The position numbers and the translations under genes were made by a program. A stretch of 64,000 bases of DNA from Maribacter aquivivus (GTDB lineage Bacteria; Bacteroidota; Bacteroidia; Flavobacteriales; Flavobacteriaceae), in the NCBI RefSeq assembly GCF_900142175.1, contig NZ_FQZX01000002.1, positions 601,317 through 665,316 of the forward strand, read 5' to 3'. Of this stretch, positions 63,642 through 64,000 are shown piece by piece (the first letter of the stretch is position 1; every line of letters begins with the position of its first letter). The notes under the pieces are model-generated. The model saw only the letters and a program-made list of their open reading frames with translations, made no database searches and was not told where the DNA came from.

Positions 63642-64000
63642 ATGAAAAAATTATTACTGCTTACCTTACTAACCTCAGCTATTACATTAACGGCGCAAAC
63701 CGACCAACGTATTTATGATATTATTGATGCGGTTTCTACTGAACGAATAGAAAACGATGTTACTAAACTTGTCAATTTTGGTACTAGACATACCTTAAGC
63801 GATACCGTTTCAACAACAAGGGGTATTGGTGCTGCAAGACGTTGGATTAAAAGTGAATTCGAAAAAACATCTGCTGAATGTAATGGGTGTTTAAATGTTT
63901 TCTTTCAAAAAGATTTAGTTAAAAAAGGAGCTAACGACCGTATTGTAAAAGATGTAGAAGTAGTTAATGTGCTTGCTATTCAAAAAGGGTCAAAATACCC
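63642..64000 (+). CDS. M28-type zinc peptidase (partial, N-terminal part)
   Basis: The gene starts at ATG 63642 and runs out of the window after about 119 codons. A signal peptide (MKKLLLLTLLTSAITLTAQ) is followed by VSTERIENDVTKLVNFGTRH and TLSDTVSTTRGIGAARRWIKSEF, which match the N-terminal region of secreted M28 aminopeptidases, then VVNVLAIQKGS, the strand before the first zinc ligand. The catalytic zinc residues would lie outside the window. Confidence 0.7.
   Translation, partial: MKKLLLLTLLTSAITLTAQTDQRIYDIIDAVSTERIENDVTKLVNFGTRHTLSDTVSTTRGIGAARRWIKSEFEKTSAECNGCLNVFFQKDLVKKGANDRIVKDVEVVNVLAIQKGSKY

Noticed and set aside
1..64000. CRISPR arrays, insertion sequences, tRNA or rRNA genes
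   Set aside because: No regularly spaced repeats, transposase motifs, cloverleaf patterns or rRNA-like segments were recognised; a tRNA scan was not possible here.

Overview
The window looks like a chromosome segment from a marine member of the Flavobacteriaceae (phylum Bacteroidota). The reasons are the low G+C content, several -7 elements of the Bacteroidota type TAnnTTTG, a protein with a type IX secretion (T9SS) sorting domain, lipoproteins whose mature ends start Cys-Ser-Asp-Asp, a 950-residue CarB, a type B L31 and DUF4199/PycTM-type families common in this group. The exact genus cannot be fixed from the sequence alone. No rRNA, tRNA, CRISPR array, insertion sequence, prophage or replication origin was seen.

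Layout. 0-7 kb: tail of an unknown gene, then a vitamin B12 uptake locus: a cobalamin riboswitch drives btuB and a BtuG-like surface lipoprotein on the minus strand, and divergent btuF-btuC-btuD encode the inner membrane ABC importer. 7-13.2 kb: rmuC, a small membrane protein, an acyl-CoA thioesterase, then the oxidative pentose phosphate genes (zwf-pgl divergent from gnd). 13.2-16.8 kb: an accessory-looking stretch with a frameshifted DUF3124 lipoprotein gene, a GIY-YIG-like protein, an orphan Pycsar-type effector (PycTM) with a degenerate HD domain, and a membrane-anchored protein with kinase-like motifs. 17-28 kb: housekeeping genes (acyl-CoA ligase, carB, rpmH, lytic transglycosylase, mtaB, GlmU-like protein, rpmE2). 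27.9-33 kb: a likely envelope operon (DUF4199, GT2, phosphosugar mutase, MsbA-like ABC exporter). 33-40 kb: an acidic lipoprotein, an ECF sigma operon, a BNR-type lipoprotein, an RsmB-family methyltransferase, an M20 amidohydrolase and an HxlR regulator. 40-47 kb: purL and a large T9SS cargo protein. 47-55 kb: fatty-acid degradation (fadD-like ligase, MarR regulator under a 48-bp perfect palindrome, fadJ-, fadA- and fadE-like genes). 55-61 kb: a PLP decarboxylase, a GH15 enzyme and a fused OtsA-OtsB trehalose synthase/phosphatase. 61-64 kb: a TolB propeller with two SnoaL-like domains, an MFS transporter and the start of an M28 peptidase gene.

How the genes work together. The B12 genes form a complete route from surface capture (BtuG-like) through the outer membrane (BtuB), periplasm (BtuF) and inner membrane (BtuCD). 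The MarR-fad block holds activation, dehydrogenation, hydration/second dehydrogenation and thiolysis of fatty acids with a probable self-regulated repressor. The trehalose genes pair synthesis with a possible GH15 hydrolase.

Most notable observations: the 48-bp palindrome over the marR promoter, the PycTM protein whose HD active site has lost its key residues, a btuD gene with no AUG/GUG/UUG start before its Walker A motif, a TA-repeat frameshift in the DUF3124 gene, and a Calx-beta domain joined to a BtuG-like propeller. I did not find a clearly new multi-gene system; the 13.2-16.8 kb stretch is the best place to look for one.
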